NCBI GenBank assembly: GCA_019022495.1
Contig: JAFEKR010000022.1
Coordinates: forward strand, 434,001 to 498,000
Source: Epichloe hybrida
Lineage: Eukaryota; Ascomycota; Sordariomycetes; Hypocreales; Clavicipitaceae
Direction: 5' to 3'
DNA: 64,000 nt
Below, in pieces: positions 23,268-34,472 of the stretch (within the stretch, counting starts at the first letter, position 1; each line of letters begins with the position of its first letter). The notes beneath the pieces are model-generated. The model saw only the letters and a list, made by a program, of their open reading frames with translations, searched no databases and was not told where the DNA came from. A program made the translations under genes and the position numbers.

Positions 23268-23837
23268 ATGTTCGACCCGTCCCCGGCCCCCGTCAAAGGC
23301 TGTCCCTTCTGCATCATCCCAGCCGTCCACGCCCCCTACGACCCTCTGCACCCGCCGTCCTCGATCGAACCGACCCTCACCACGCCGGCGTCCTTTGTCG
23401 TCCTCTCGACGCCCCTGCTCATCGCCTTCCTCGACATCATGCCCCTCTCCCGCGGCCACCTGCTCCTCTGCCCGCGCGCCCACCGGCCCAAGCTCACGGA
23501 TACGACGCGCCGGGAGTCCCTCCAGCTGGGCAACTACGTGCGCATCCTGTCCGCGGCGCTGGCCCGCGCGACGGGCGTGGAGGACTGGAACGTCGTGCAG
23601 AACAACGGCGCGGCCGCCGCGCAGGTCGTGCCCCATGTGCACTATCACATCATCCCGCGGCCCGAGATACGCGCGAGCGGCAAGCTGCGCGAGAGCTTCA
23701 CCATGTTTGGGAGGGGCCAGAGGGAGGAGCTGGATGACGAGGAGGCCGGTGAGTTGGCCGACAGGATACGAAAGGAGGTGGCCTTGGTGTTGAGGGAGGA
23801 GGGGGAGGGGGAGGCTGAGGCTGAGGCCAAGCTGTAG
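23268..23837 (+). CDS. HIT-domain nucleotide-binding protein
   Basis: Single exon, 189 aa. HIT proteins are nucleotide hydrolases or transferases acting on adenylylated or dinucleoside substrates. The histidine triad HVHYHIIPR is at residues 123-131. Upstream are GCPFCII (a CxxC near residues 12-15, often zinc-binding in this family), FLDIMPLSRGHLLLCPRAH, and WNVVQNNGAAAAQVVPH, all in the usual order. The tail is acidic and low complexity. It resembles Hnt/Fhit-type fungal proteins more than aprataxin. The exact substrate is unknown. The start at 23268 is the first ATG after the homopolymer tract. Confidence 0.93.
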   Translation: MFDPSPAPVKGCPFCIIPAVHAPYDPLHPPSSIEPTLTTPASFVVLSTPLLIAFLDIMPLSRGHLLLCPRAHRPKLTDTTRRESLQLGNYVRILSAALARATGVEDWNVVQNNGAAAAQVVPHVHYHIIPRPEIRASGKLRESFTMFGRGQREELDDEEAGELADRIRKEVALVLREEGEGEAEAEAKL

Positions 23838-24094
23838 TATACGTACGATCGACGTTGACTTTAATGGGAGGGGAATCGCAGAGAGTCGTACGTGGAATAC
23901 ACAGGCGAGGACTAGCTGTTGCAGAATGTGTCAGTCACGATACCCCGGGTGGATTCACATTATTTACGGACTTTGGTTCCATGCTTCTTTGTATATTCCT
24001 CTCAAATTTTACTTTGATCCTTGTACATGGGCCATGGCGCATGATGATCTCTTTTGCAAGCTCAATCTAGTCTTCTTTGCAAAGAGCCCCCCCC

Positions 24095-24574
24095 TCAAAT
24101 ATACTGCGAAAGCCTGCCCGAGTCAGCACCGCCCTTCAAAGGAACAAGGGAACAACCAAAAAACACTCACTCTATCAAGTTCCCATCCGGATCCCTAACA
24201 TACAAACTCCTCAACTCCCCCCTCGCCCCAGCCCTCCTCACCACCCCCTCCTCCAAGACCTCCACGCCAACCCCCCCAAGCCCCTCCAGCAAACCGTCCA
24301 TGTCCACCCCGTCGTCCAGCAGGAAGCACAGGTCCGCCGTCCCCGGCAGCGCCGTCCTCGCCTTGGGCTCAAACTCGCTCCCCCTCTGATGCAGATTGAT
24401 CTTGTGCGTGCCGAACAGCAGCGCGTGTCGCGGCGCGGACCGGTCGGACCCGGACCCGGACGTGAATGTCTGCGCCGTCATGCCCAGATGGGTCGTGTAC
24501 CATGAGATTGTTGTGGCGACGTTGCCGCATGTGAGGACGAGGTGGTCCATGTCTTTGACGGGGGCGAGAGCCAT
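24095..24574 (-). CDS. Glyoxalase/VOC-family protein (GLOD5-like)
   Basis: Exon 1 is 24574-24171, the intron is 24170-24114 (GTGAGT, GCTGAC branch, CAG), and exon 2 is 24113-24095, giving 140 aa. The fold is a single vicinal-oxygen-chelate unit, starting VKDMDHLVLTCGNV with the first metal-ligand His. It ends with DPDGNLIELSQYI, which carries the distal Glu ligand and the family's usual NL(I/V)ELS ending. Without the intron the frame stops right after NLIE, which loses this ending. VOC enzymes of this class (glyoxalase I, dioxygenases, thiol transferases) use a divalent metal; the substrate is not predictable here. Codons upstream of 24574 stay open but match nothing. Confidence 0.85.
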
Positions 24575-25723
24575 GGTGGGCGGCTTTCTTGGAATTGTCC
24601 TGGCAATTAGTCGTGAATGTGAATGGGAATGGGATTGATGGGAGGTGGGGCCTCCGTGATGCCCTCGCGGCTTCTTGCGCAGCACCAAAGTTCGCGCGCG
24701 GCCCCTCTTTCGCACATAATATCCAGGATACTAACCGAATGTGGGAGGGGGGTGCCAGTGGGTCCGGTCCGGAAACGACGAATTTCGCGAGACCTGCGCC
24801 GACTCGGATCGCAGCCTGTCAGTGAATGCGAATAACGACGGGATAAAGGATACTCTGCTCCGTGGGATATTAAGACGGGAGTGAGTTGTTCGAGTCTGTC
24901 CGGGCCGGTTGGCTACTTTGTTCCACAGACGGCTTTGACGATCCAGATCAGTCTTGCATCCATCCATCATCCTCCGTCATCCCATCATCATCATCCAAGT
25001 CCAGGCTGGCCGGCCCGGGAGCGAGGTGACTGACGGGTGGTGTGGCTGTAATGAAACGGCAGTGCTGGAGAGACTCCCCTAGCTCGGATCGACGGAGCCG
25101 CTTTACATGTACCCACACGCACCCCTCCCCTGCTTCTTCGTACCTTTTGGTGGTCCAGTTCTTGTATGTAATAGCTGCTCCCTCATGTCCCTCACTTCAA
25201 CAAGTCACGCTCTCTCACTCACTCGGCTTCGGCTCTAGCTTTGGCTTTGGCTTTGGCTTTGGCCTTGGCTTTTGTTGCTTGCTTGCTTGCTTGCTTGCTG
25301 CTCCAGGCCATGCCGCCGCCCATCAATCCGTCCATCCTCCTCCTGCCAGTCTGCCACCCCCCCCCCCCCTCTCTCCGCCTCCCCCATCTTCTCTCCTCCC
25401 TTCCTCCAGCCTGATCTGGTCCTGTTCCCCCTCCGTGCCCGCAGCCAAGCAAGTGGACCGATCCGTACCAGTGCCAGCCAAACGTACAAGTAGTCTTCTC
25501 CCTCCCAGCCCTTTCCATTGTTCCAACTCTTTCATCCTTCTTTTCCAATCTTCGTCTTTTGCTACCGTTTGTCTCCTTGCAAAGCGACCAATTCCACCCA
25601 TTAGCACCTGTTTTGCTAGTTCCATAGGCGCAAAGACGCATCCACTAACACACCAAAGTTCCCCCTCTGCCATCCGCCTGTTTCTGCTCCGTTTCCCCCG
25701 CCCTTGAGTCAAAACAAATCACA
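24575..25723. promoter_or_regulatory. Divergent upstream region with pyrimidine-rich and short repeats
   Basis: 1.15 kb between divergent genes. Contains (tttggc)n at about 25236-25268, (cttg)n at about 25277-25300, a C-run at about 25359-25370 and long CT-rich stretches typical of fungal promoters and leaders. Open frames here are repeat translations and are not called. Confidence 0.5.
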
Positions 25724-26601
25724 ATGTCTTCCCGTAAGAGGAAGCAGGACGAGGAAGAGGAAGAGCTCGTTTCTCTTCCCGAGGAAGATGATGGCGAGGA
25801 GGAAGAAGAGTGAGTGACCCAGCGCCAACGAACCCCAAGCTTCTCTGGCTTTCGCCACGTGAAGCCAGACTTTACCATGTCGCAAAGCGTCCAAGTGCAC
25901 GTTGATTGAGACGGCGCATTGTCGCCAATTGCATCAATTGAGCCCCGTCAAGCCTTTTCCTTGAACACACCTGATGTCACTGAGCCCTTGCATCGCCGGG
26001 CGCATCCCAATACTTTTGACGTGCCAACTCCGCCGAACGAAGCGTACGCTGACACTGAGCTCGTATTAGGTATGTCTCCACTGGAGATGAAGACGACAAT
26101 GTCGGAGAGGAGGAGGAGGAAGAGGAGGATGACGGCGAAGGCGGAGGGGAAGACGACGAGGAGGATGAAGACGATGACGGGACAGAAGAAGCAGACGCCG
26201 ACGCCGATGATGTTGCCGAAGTGAATGGCGTAGAAGGTTGGTTTTTTTTTTCTCCTCATCTTTATAACATTCCCATCTCACTTGTCCATCTCACTTGTCC
26301 CCCTTTATGGGATCCAAGCTAATCGGTGTTCTCTCTTCGGTCTCAAGACAACCAACCTCCCGTCAAGAAACGCAAGACAGGAGGCGCATCCAGCAAGGAG
26401 GTTACCAACGGCGAGACAGCCAACGGCGACGATTCCGAGAACGAGGATGCCGATGCTGATGCCGATTCTGATGCTGATGCTGATGCTGATGCTGATGCCG
26501 ATGCCGCCGACGCCAGAGACTTGGCCTCAATCAAAGAAGCTGTAAAAGCCACTGAGGAGGCCGATTCCAAGACCGTAGCAGCAGGAGGCGACGATGAATG
26601 A
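25724..26601 (+). CDS. Highly acidic, probably nuclear, low-complexity protein
   Basis: Exons 25724-25809, 26070-26236 and 26348-26601 give 168 aa. Intron donors are GTGAGT and GTTGGT, with CAAG or TTAG acceptors. The protein starts MSSRKRKQDEEEEEL and is almost half Asp/Glu, with a KKRK nuclear-localisation-like cluster in the third exon. A DADADADSDADA repeat follows, coded by a gatgcy hexamer at about 26447-26507. No enzymatic domain is seen. Histone-chaperone-like or other nuclear acidic proteins look like this, but assignment is not possible. The exon structure keeps frame and composition across both introns, which supports a real gene. Confidence 0.7.
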
Positions 26602-29281
26602 GCTGTCTTTTCTTTCTCAATTGATCCATCTTATGACGTACGCGGAGTGTCTGTCGCTCAACTTCACCCTGGCAGTCAAGGTCAGGATAGGATACCATTG
26701 CATGCGTCCATCGTTACTCAATCCATGGCCGTTGGACTTGCCTGCATAGGCATTGCCTGCATAGGCAAGAAGGAGAACGAGGCTATAATACTGTGATTGT
26801 AGACCAGCTTTGCCCCGAGTAGTCAGAGACGCAAGACGAAGTCGCATCGTCGAAATGCAATCGAATGGACGATCCATCTCTTTATTCCACAAATCGGAAG
26901 CCGTCCCCTCTTACACCCCAGTAGTAATTGTCTTCCCCTTTTTTTCTTCCTCTTTTTTTCCCGTATCGCGCGACTCGGCATTCCCGTCGTGCATTTGTAT
27001 ACATGGCCAATTGAACGACATGACACTCCACCACATCAAACAGGGAAGCGTTGATTCTCGTCCAAGGATAGCGGACGGTCTTCGGTCGAGGAACACTGCG
27101 CTGCTGAAGGAGCTGTTTGAGGAGCCATTCTAGACCGCTTAGCATCAGACAATCAGGCCTAGAGAACGAGCTCGTTGACGAAAAATGTTGGACGGGAACG
27201 GATTACAGGCTTGGATTAAACCCTGTGGCTTTGTGAGCCCGAGACAAGTCGAGGCAAGGGAGGCTACCAGCCGACAATCGATCAGCCTGACTATCGGAAT
27301 AGAATGTGGGCCAAATCACCCTGCATTCATGCCGTGCCTGTGTGACCCTGTTCTGCCCCGAGCGGACATGTACGAAGGCGCCTTCGTCAAGCAAGGCGAG
27401 AACCCTGGGGTAGTTTGTTGCCTGGAGAATCATCTAAAACATTGCCACCAGCTTCGCTCCAAGAGCTCCAATCCCATTGCTGCACGATCCGAGTCAAATC
27501 CTTCCTGTGAGTACACTGGGTATTGATACGGCTTGAAAAGGTTACATCTTGCAACGGTATGGCAGGAGCCTCTTCTTTGTACAGGTTACGCTCATCGGTT
27601 GCTGTAAACGTAGGGTGGCAAAGGATCTCTAGTCCATGGAGAACCACACGGATGTCATGCCCCTTCCAATGCAAGTGATGTATCGCATATCATAGTATAT
27701 GCTACACACTGCCCAAACCCTGCTGAACTGGCGATACTGTTAGCCCCAAGAGGAGGGTTAGAAGCATGGTTGTGTGCTTCATGACGCTTGCTTCCCCCGA
27801 CGAAATACTGACCACCCAACCACCAGCACTCCGTAATCCTTGCTTGACCCTATGAGCTGAAAGAGGTGCCACTTGCTTATTCCAGTTGCTCAGCTTGCAT
27901 CTCGGGAAAACAAGCTCGAAGGCATGTGTACCTTTTCAACCCGCATCAGCCGTAGACCGTGCTGTGCCGTAAACAAGTTCAGTGACTTCGACACAGGAAA
28001 TAACTTACTCGCGACACGATCCAAGCTCAACTTTTGTTGAAGTGGAACAGATTATTATGATTTATTCTTTGGCAAGGTTTCTGTTGAGGCAACATGGCCA
28101 TGAGAGGAGTAAACATCCATTGGTCTAATACCATAGATTCGATCAATATGCGTGTAACCAGAAAATGAAATTTGTATCTTTCCAGATGAGCCTTCATCTG
28201 ACCAAGATCATTGGCCGCTCTTTGCAAATTAAACTTTCTTTTCGGTCACTTGTCTCTTGAGAACTTTCCTGGTCACACCACCATGGCATGCAGAGCAGGT
28301 GCTGCGCGGCGAGAGCAGAAACAAACCCGAGACGAAAAAAAAACCGTTTTAGTTGAGCTGAATTAGTGTGGGGAATGGCATGATGATCACAATCGAGCTG
28401 TAGTTGCGCGCGCCATCAAAGCACGCAGTCGCGATTAAAGGCTGCATTTACCGCAGGGTAGTCCGTAGTGTTTTAGTCTTACACAAATGAACTTGTTTGT
28501 TTTGAGAGTAACGCCCCCGGTAGCTGACTGGGTTGATCTAGGAGATTGAATAACTGGCCAACAGCGAGTCGGGATGCATCACACGGACATGATGGTCCAG
28601 GCATCAGACGAAGGCACCAAAGACTCTCGAATCTTGAAGCATAAGCCTGGGCAAGGACTATAATGCTTTTTCGTCTTGCGGATGGATGAACGGGCTGAAA
28701 GGCTGCGTTTTTCACTCTACTAGCGTGGGTATCTGAGTCGCGTTCATGTGTTGACATGGTCGATGCACACCTGCGGTGCCCAGGCATTCTATGCTCTCCA
28801 TCAACAGGACGTCGAATGCAGGGAGAAGCAAGGAACGCGAGCTGTTGTTGTTGCCGATCTTTGTAAGAGGCGTAGCCCACCCAGGATCAATGCGTGCGTC
28901 GACGAGAAGGTGGAGAAAAAATGCTCACGGTTACTCGACTCAGATTCTGTCAGAATGTGACTGACTGAAGATGGTAACACCGTCGATAAGCGGACACAAG
29001 GGCGTTGCATTGCTTTTGTTCGGACCGTTGATACATATTTACAAATTGGATGGCATCCGATCTGTGAACGTAGCATGGCGTGGTGACTGAATGGTAAAAT
29101 CGAGATACGCATAGTATGGAACTGAAGACAACTCCAACTCCATACGAGGCATCTTTTTGGGTTCAGGCGAAGCGGAGGTAGAGGAGAACGAAGACTGGGA
29201 AGGCGCAGCCGGTGGTCACTTCGGTGGCTTGCCTAATAAAGCATGACAAGGATGTGCGCAACTTCCCCCATCCTGCCTGCC

Positions 29282-29366
29282 CTCATGCCTCATGCCTCAT
29301 GCCTCATGCCTCATGCCTCATGCCTCATGCCTCATGCCTCATGCCTCATGCCTCATGCCTCATGCT
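29282..29366. repeat. Heptamer minisatellite (catgcct)n
   Basis: About twelve perfect head-to-tail copies of a 7-bp unit. Confidence 0.92.
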
Positions 29367-30970
29367 CTGGTGCTCTGATGCCTGGCTTTAAGTGAAGAGT
29401 GTTATTGCGAAAGTTGCCATGCTCCAGTACTAAGTAGCCGATTCAATGCGATGATGCCAGTGCCAGTGGATTCGGATGTCCACGGCCGTCATCTGTTGGT
29501 GCCAGCCACCAGGGCAGGCAGCCAATGCCAACCTGCCGGGCGGGGCCTCGCAGCTGACCCAGCCCTGCGTCAAACCAAGTCGATTGGAATTTTACAACGG
29601 CCGAATAATCCGAATAATCACACAGGCACTGGAGTCCAGGCTGTGTGAGCCCAACAAGTTGCAAGCTGGCCCCGAGACCTCGTCCTGCGGAACCTGTGCC
29701 TGTGATGTCGACCAATTCACGGTGACGCGGCGACGCCGGCGCCACAGAATTGCTTTGGAACATTCTGGGACGAATACCCGCTTCTTTTGTTCCTGTCTGG
29801 CCTGCCCGCGGCGCGATCGCCGCGGCTCTAGCGTGCCTGCCCTAGTTAGTACGGAATACCTACCAATGTGTGTCCAAACACATAGCTGGCAAGGTAGCGG
29901 ATACCAGCACCCCCGGCCGATCAGGCACCAAATCCGAACTGCGCGAGATTGACCGATTCCGTTGTCCAATCGTCCATCCCATCCCATCCCATCCCATCGC
30001 GGTGCAGAGCAGAGCACCTGACGAGAGTTTCTTTTTTCGTCGCTGCACGTAGTAGGATGGGGATGGGGGAAGATGGGATGATGCTGCTACTCCGCAACAG
30101 TGCTCGTTGCTTTTTGCCCCATTTGTTGTTGCGCATTTGAGCTTTGATCTGAGCTCGGGTGTTTTATCTTGCTCGTCTCTTCCCTGCTCGCGCGCCGTGG
30201 ATCCGCGCTTGTCACGGCCCCCCCCTGTCCCAGTAAATTCGGTCAGACGCTTGATGATTCAATTTTTCAGTCAGCTTTGCCTTGTTGCCGGCTGGCAATG
30301 ACCTGGTGCCGGGCCGTTTGACATAATTTGACTTGTCTTCGTCGTGCATGTCGTGCACCTTGTTTGGCTGGCTACCGGAGCATGCCCTCTCCTCACACAA
30401 ATTTCCCTTGCCCCCCGTTTGAATGAGGTCGCGACCGACGCCCATTAAGCCTTCCGATCTGGCGCCGGTTACTGTTGTCAAAGCCATTGTCCGGTGCTTT
30501 CATTCCAGAGATTCTCGCCGCGCAACAGCTCAGTCGGGGGGGGAAAAGAATCCATGACGACGCGCTGTCTGACCTAGCTGTGCTGTGCGAGGGACGACTC
30601 CGGCTCCGGGGAATTTTTTTGTACCATTTGAAATAACTGCCAGTTTCAGTTTTGTTGATCTCTTTCCGAACATTTCACTACCGCGTGTCCCACCACTCCT
30701 TCACCGACCACGCTGGTTCAACGTTGGACGGCAGTTCAAAGGTGCACGACTTGAGCAAACTCTGTTCCGCCTCCCACCTTCCGCCTTCCGCCTTCCTCCT
30801 TCCTCGGCCAACGAACGGACGAATGCACCGTTGCAGCGCTGGCTAGTTAGGAGCCGACCCTCGGTGCAACGTCGTCGTCGATAACGCTCGACGCCAACCT
30901 CAGCCCATTCGATCAGTCCCGTTCTCGACGCCACAGTGTCAATTAACAATCGCATTTGTTGGCATCATCT

Positions 30971-31020
30971 TCGCTCGTTTACGCTCGTTTACGCTCGTTT
31001 ACGCTCGTTTACGCTCGTCT
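30971..31020. repeat. Decamer repeat (acgctcgttt)5
   Basis: Five 10-bp units, the outer two with one mismatch each, about 570 bp upstream of the TBC gene ATG. Confidence 0.9.
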
Positions 31021-31592
31021 CTTCGGCGGGCTGCTGTCACCAGAACTCCGACATTACGAAAATATCCAACAGTCCTTCGCCGTCCTTCGCCGTCCCCTCC
31101 TGCCGTCCCTGAGCAAACAGGCACAGGCACTGTCGACTGCCTCAACCGAGATCGAATGTCAAGCGCCAAATCTTGTGCACTCTTTCCCAAACTGTCGCCT
31201 AGTATCCACCACCAACAGCCGGCGATTCGCTAAATTGACTACTCGACGCTCTCTCAGTTCCTTCGATACCGGGAAAGAACTCTCTTTGATGTTTTGCTCT
31301 CGACGGCACGCCATTTCCATCAGATTCGCCACACTATATCTGACTATACAAACAAGTTCTTGATCTAGACTACTGATTCCGGACGCCCTCCAACGTCACT
31401 AGCCGGCACGCTGTGTCCTACATACATGCCGCTGCCAATCGAGAGCCTTATTGATTCATCGAAGTCGACTTAGTCTTCACATGAGGAAGTTGTCTTTCCA
31501 CCACGAGTGACAAATCTCCGCCAACACACAGGACGGCATTTCCATTGAGCCCGGCGAAGTCGCCATTGAACGCTGGGCTCTAGGTGGTCCGA

Positions 31593-34472
31593 ATGGATGT
31601 CATGGCCGTACCTCAACCTGGAGAAGAAGGGCCTTTTCCTGCACCACTGATGATGCAAAATCGAAATTACTCGCTGTATGCCTCTCGCATCAAACCTCTC
31701 GTCATCGACAGCAACGCCCAAGAGGAGCCTCCTCAGGTTCCCGACCTACCAGCGCTACCAATCTCACCTCGTTGGGATTCTCTATCCAATGGTCCGCACT
31801 TGTTGAATCAGACCACTCCATGTCCCGTCTTCCGAACTTTCCCAACTGTGCGACCTGAGGCGTCACCAACCCAACAATTTCCTGTGCTTGCTGGCCCGGT
31901 CGTATCCCCGCCCCCAATGCACGACCCAGGGCCTCGCCGTATCATTCATAGCCGCGACTCTGGACCACGAAGTGCATCACCATCGATGTCGTTGAGGAAC
32001 AAGTCTTCGCTTGCGGACTTGCGCATCACTGAAGGATCTTCGGCCGTCGAGAACTTCTCCAGGCCTCGCAAGCAAAGCATACGCCAAAACGGACCGCCGG
32101 ATGGTATTGCCAGCCCAGAACCCGTCAAATTACCACGCTTGGCCAATCTTTCCAACCCTCTCTACACAGACCGTCTTTTTGACATGCCCAGTCAAACACC
32201 CCCTTGGCAGCGGTCACGACGTCCTTCAGTGTCGTCAGTCAAATCCTCATGCGCAAGTCCCTCTCCATTGCCATACAACAGCGGCGAATGTGTTGAGCCA
32301 AGATCCCACCGAGCTCGAAATGTCACGAGCCCACCAGCGCTAACGCCCGCTCGGACACAAATGGCGTCTGTCGTTTCAACCCCCGTTGCAAGCCCCGGAC
32401 TGGGGGGGGCGGTGCCGTGGGTGGTTGGTGGAGACGAACTACGGTGCAGTTTCAGATCCCAGCTCACTGCTTCAACGACCCCTGGCACGGCCGTTACAGA
32501 ACGAAGCAGTGTTCTTACAAAAGACAGCTCTGTCACCTCGCTCGAGAATCTCGACGAACCTAGCCTGGAAGATGTTATGGGCATGTACGAGAAGGGCTTC
32601 GCGGATGATGAGGACGACTACGACGGCCGATTCGGCGATGGTGCGAACGAAATCGATATGGAATCGAGGCCAATGATGGCTCTTGCGAAACCAGCCATGG
32701 CGTCTGCTCCCGAAGTGCCCAGAACTCCTGCAATAGCGCACATGGCGGAGAACCGTCTTTCACCGCCGTTGCCAATATCACGCTCGACGCTCGACGCTGA
32801 AATTCGTCAGTCGAAAATGTTATTCACGAGCCCGGCTTTTACTTCGTCGGTAGCCGCCATCTCTGGCAAAGCTGACATGGATACTGCGGAAAAACGAGAT
32901 TCGGCTAAGTCACTGGATTCGGAACCATCCATCACCACAGATCCTGTTGCGGCCGACAAGGCCACATACACGACAGTTGCTTCTCCTTCCTCCACTTCGC
33001 CGTCTAGATCACCGTCTCCTCCTCCCTCTTGCTGTCAAATCCCTGCCACACCTTCGACACCCACACCACCACCTCCTCCTCCTCCGACTATGCCAGCTGA
33101 GCCTGAGGATCCCGGCTCTCGCGACCGATATGGCTTCAAAAAGGCCAACCAAACAATCACCAGGGAGCAGTATGATGCCTGGAATAAGGATTATTCATTC
33201 TATCTCGCGCGTCGTCGACGGAAATGGATCTCGTACCTCAAAGACTGTGCATTAATGACAGATCGGCCCATCCGGTTTCCATCTCCTAGCGCGAAAACAA
33301 AGAGATTTGTGCGAAAAGGTATACCTCCCGACTGGCGAGGTGCCGCCTGGTTTTACTATGCCGGAGGACCTGCAATTCTCGCCAAGCATGCTGGCCTCTA
33401 TGAGAAGCTCCTTTACCAATCTGCCACTCAAGTCGATGTTGAAGCAATCGAACGAGATTTGCACAGGACGTTTCCCGACAATATCCAATTCAAGCCTTCG
33501 AGCAACCATCACTCGACCCCAAGCAGCGGACGGAGCAGCCAGTCAACAATGACGAGATCGTCGACGGAAGAGGATAAACCACCAGGACCTCCGCCCGCGG
33601 CCTCGAACGAGCCGCCCATTATAACATCGCTTCGCCGCGTGCTACACGCCTTCTCCATCTACAACCCCCGCATTGGATACTGCCAAAGTCTCAATTTCTT
33701 GGCTGGATTGCTGCTGCTTTTTGTTGAAACAGAAGAGCAGTGTTTCTGGCTATTAAATGTCATCACCATTATCTACCTGCCTGGAACACACGACATGAGT
33801 CTCGAGGGCTCCAAGGTGGACCTTGGCGTCTTGATGACGGAGTTGCGAGATAGCATGCCTTCGGTCTGGGAGAAGATTGGTGGGGAACTGGAGAACTTGC
33901 CAACAGCACGACCTGGCACCAGCAAGTCAGCACGCAAGACGAGGCCCATTCTGCGCCGGCGAGAACAGCAGACGGAGCTGTCCACAGAACGGTTACCGCC
34001 CATCACTCTTTGCATGACGGCCTGGTTCATGAGTTGCTATATTGGTACGTTGCCAATCGAGACGACGCTTCGTGTGTGGGATGTCTTCTTCTACGAAGGC
34101 TCCAAGACGCTCTTCCGGATCGCTTTGGCGATATTCAAAACCGGAGAGAGCGAGATCAAGGCCGTCAAAGACCCAATGGAGATGTTTGGTGTTGTGCAGA
34201 CCATCCCCAGGCGCATGATTGACGCCAATGGTCTCATGGAAGCTTGCTTCAAGCGCCGCAACGGATTCGGACACCTTAGTCAGGGAACTATTGACGAGCG
34301 GCGACAAGCAAGGCGCGATAAAGCCAAACAGGAGCGAGAGCAAAACTTGCTACGCGAGAAGGCGAGTTTCGGTGGCAACCTGACTGAGGCAGAGAGCTGC
34401 ACAGTGTCACGCCGAGGCACTCTGTTCAACAAGACAAAAAGGGACGCCGTTGTGAGGCCCTCTGAAGTGTGA
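31593..34472 (+). CDS. TBC-domain Rab GTPase-activating protein
   Basis: Single exon from the first ATG at 31593, 959 aa. TBC proteins switch off Rab GTPases in membrane traffic. The first 500 residues are Ser/Pro-rich and disordered, with a DDEDDYDG acidic patch and a PPPPPP stretch just before the catalytic part. TBC motifs: IPPDWRGAAW near residue 577, the arginine-finger motif IERDLHRTFPDN near 619 (IxxDxxR), and the glutamine-finger motif YCQSLNFLAG near 696 (canonical YxQGMN). WDVFFYEGSKTLFRIALA follows. A variable insert separates the two fingers. The tail has a basic coiled-coil-like stretch (DERRQARRDKAKQERE). Both catalytic fingers are present, so it should be active. The target Rab is unknown. 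Confidence 0.94.
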   Translation: MDVMAVPQPGEEGPFPAPLMMQNRNYSLYASRIKPLVIDSNAQEEPPQVPDLPALPISPRWDSLSNGPHLLNQTTPCPVFRTFPTVRPEASPTQQFPVLAGPVVSPPPMHDPGPRRIIHSRDSGPRSASPSMSLRNKSSLADLRITEGSSAVENFSRPRKQSIRQNGPPDGIASPEPVKLPRLANLSNPLYTDRLFDMPSQTPPWQRSRRPSVSSVKSSCASPSPLPYNSGECVEPRSHRARNVTSPPALTPARTQMASVVSTPVASPGLGGAVPWVVGGDELRCSFRSQLTASTTPGTAVTERSSVLTKDSSVTSLENLDEPSLEDVMGMYEKGFADDEDDYDGRFGDGANEIDMESRPMMALAKPAMASAPEVPRTPAIAHMAENRLSPPLPISRSTLDAEIRQSKMLFTSPAFTSSVAAISGKADMDTAEKRDSAKSLDSEPSITTDPVAADKATYTTVASPSSTSPSRSPSPPPSCCQIPATPSTPTPPPPPPPTMPAEPEDPGSRDRYGFKKANQTITREQYDAWNKDYSFYLARRRRKWISYLKDCALMTDRPIRFPSPSAKTKRFVRKGIPPDWRGAAWFYYAGGPAILAKHAGLYEKLLYQSATQVDVEAIERDLHRTFPDNIQFKPSSNHHSTPSSGRSSQSTMTRSSTEEDKPPGPPPAASNEPPIITSLRRVLHAFSIYNPRIGYCQSLNFLAGLLLLFVETEEQCFWLLNVITIIYLPGTHDMSLEGSKVDLGVLMTELRDSMPSVWEKIGGELENLPTARPGTSKSARKTRPILRRREQQTELSTERLPPITLCMTAWFMSCYIGTLPIETTLRVWDVFFYEGSKTLFRIALAIFKTGESEIKAVKDPMEMFGVVQTIPRRMIDANGLMEACFKRRNGFGHLSQGTIDERRQARRDKAKQEREQNLLREKASFGGNLTEAESCTVSRRGTLFNKTKRDAVVRPSEV

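Larger units (their letters stand above)
26602..31592. other. 5-kb gene-poor stretch and TBC gene leader
   Basis: No gene I can support in 5 kb, unusual for this dense island. An ATG-started frame at 27185-27526 (113 codons) has no recognisable domain and is not called. Features are a heptamer minisatellite (29282-29366), a ccatcccatcc-type repeat at about 29976-29998, a cctt/ccgc repeat near 30775-30800 and a decamer repeat (30971-31020). The last 1.5 kb is CT- and TCG-rich, like a long fungal promoter or 5' leader of the TBC gene. Non-coding RNA or lineage-specific small genes cannot be excluded. Confidence 0.5.

Noticed and set aside
27185..27526. ATG-started 113-codon frame
   Set aside because: No domain, signal peptide, intron logic or conservation that I can see; frames of this size are common by chance in GC-balanced DNA.
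29282..29366. Regular array that could be mistaken for a CRISPR
   Set aside because: Seven-base units without spacers in a eukaryotic nuclear genome; a plain minisatellite.
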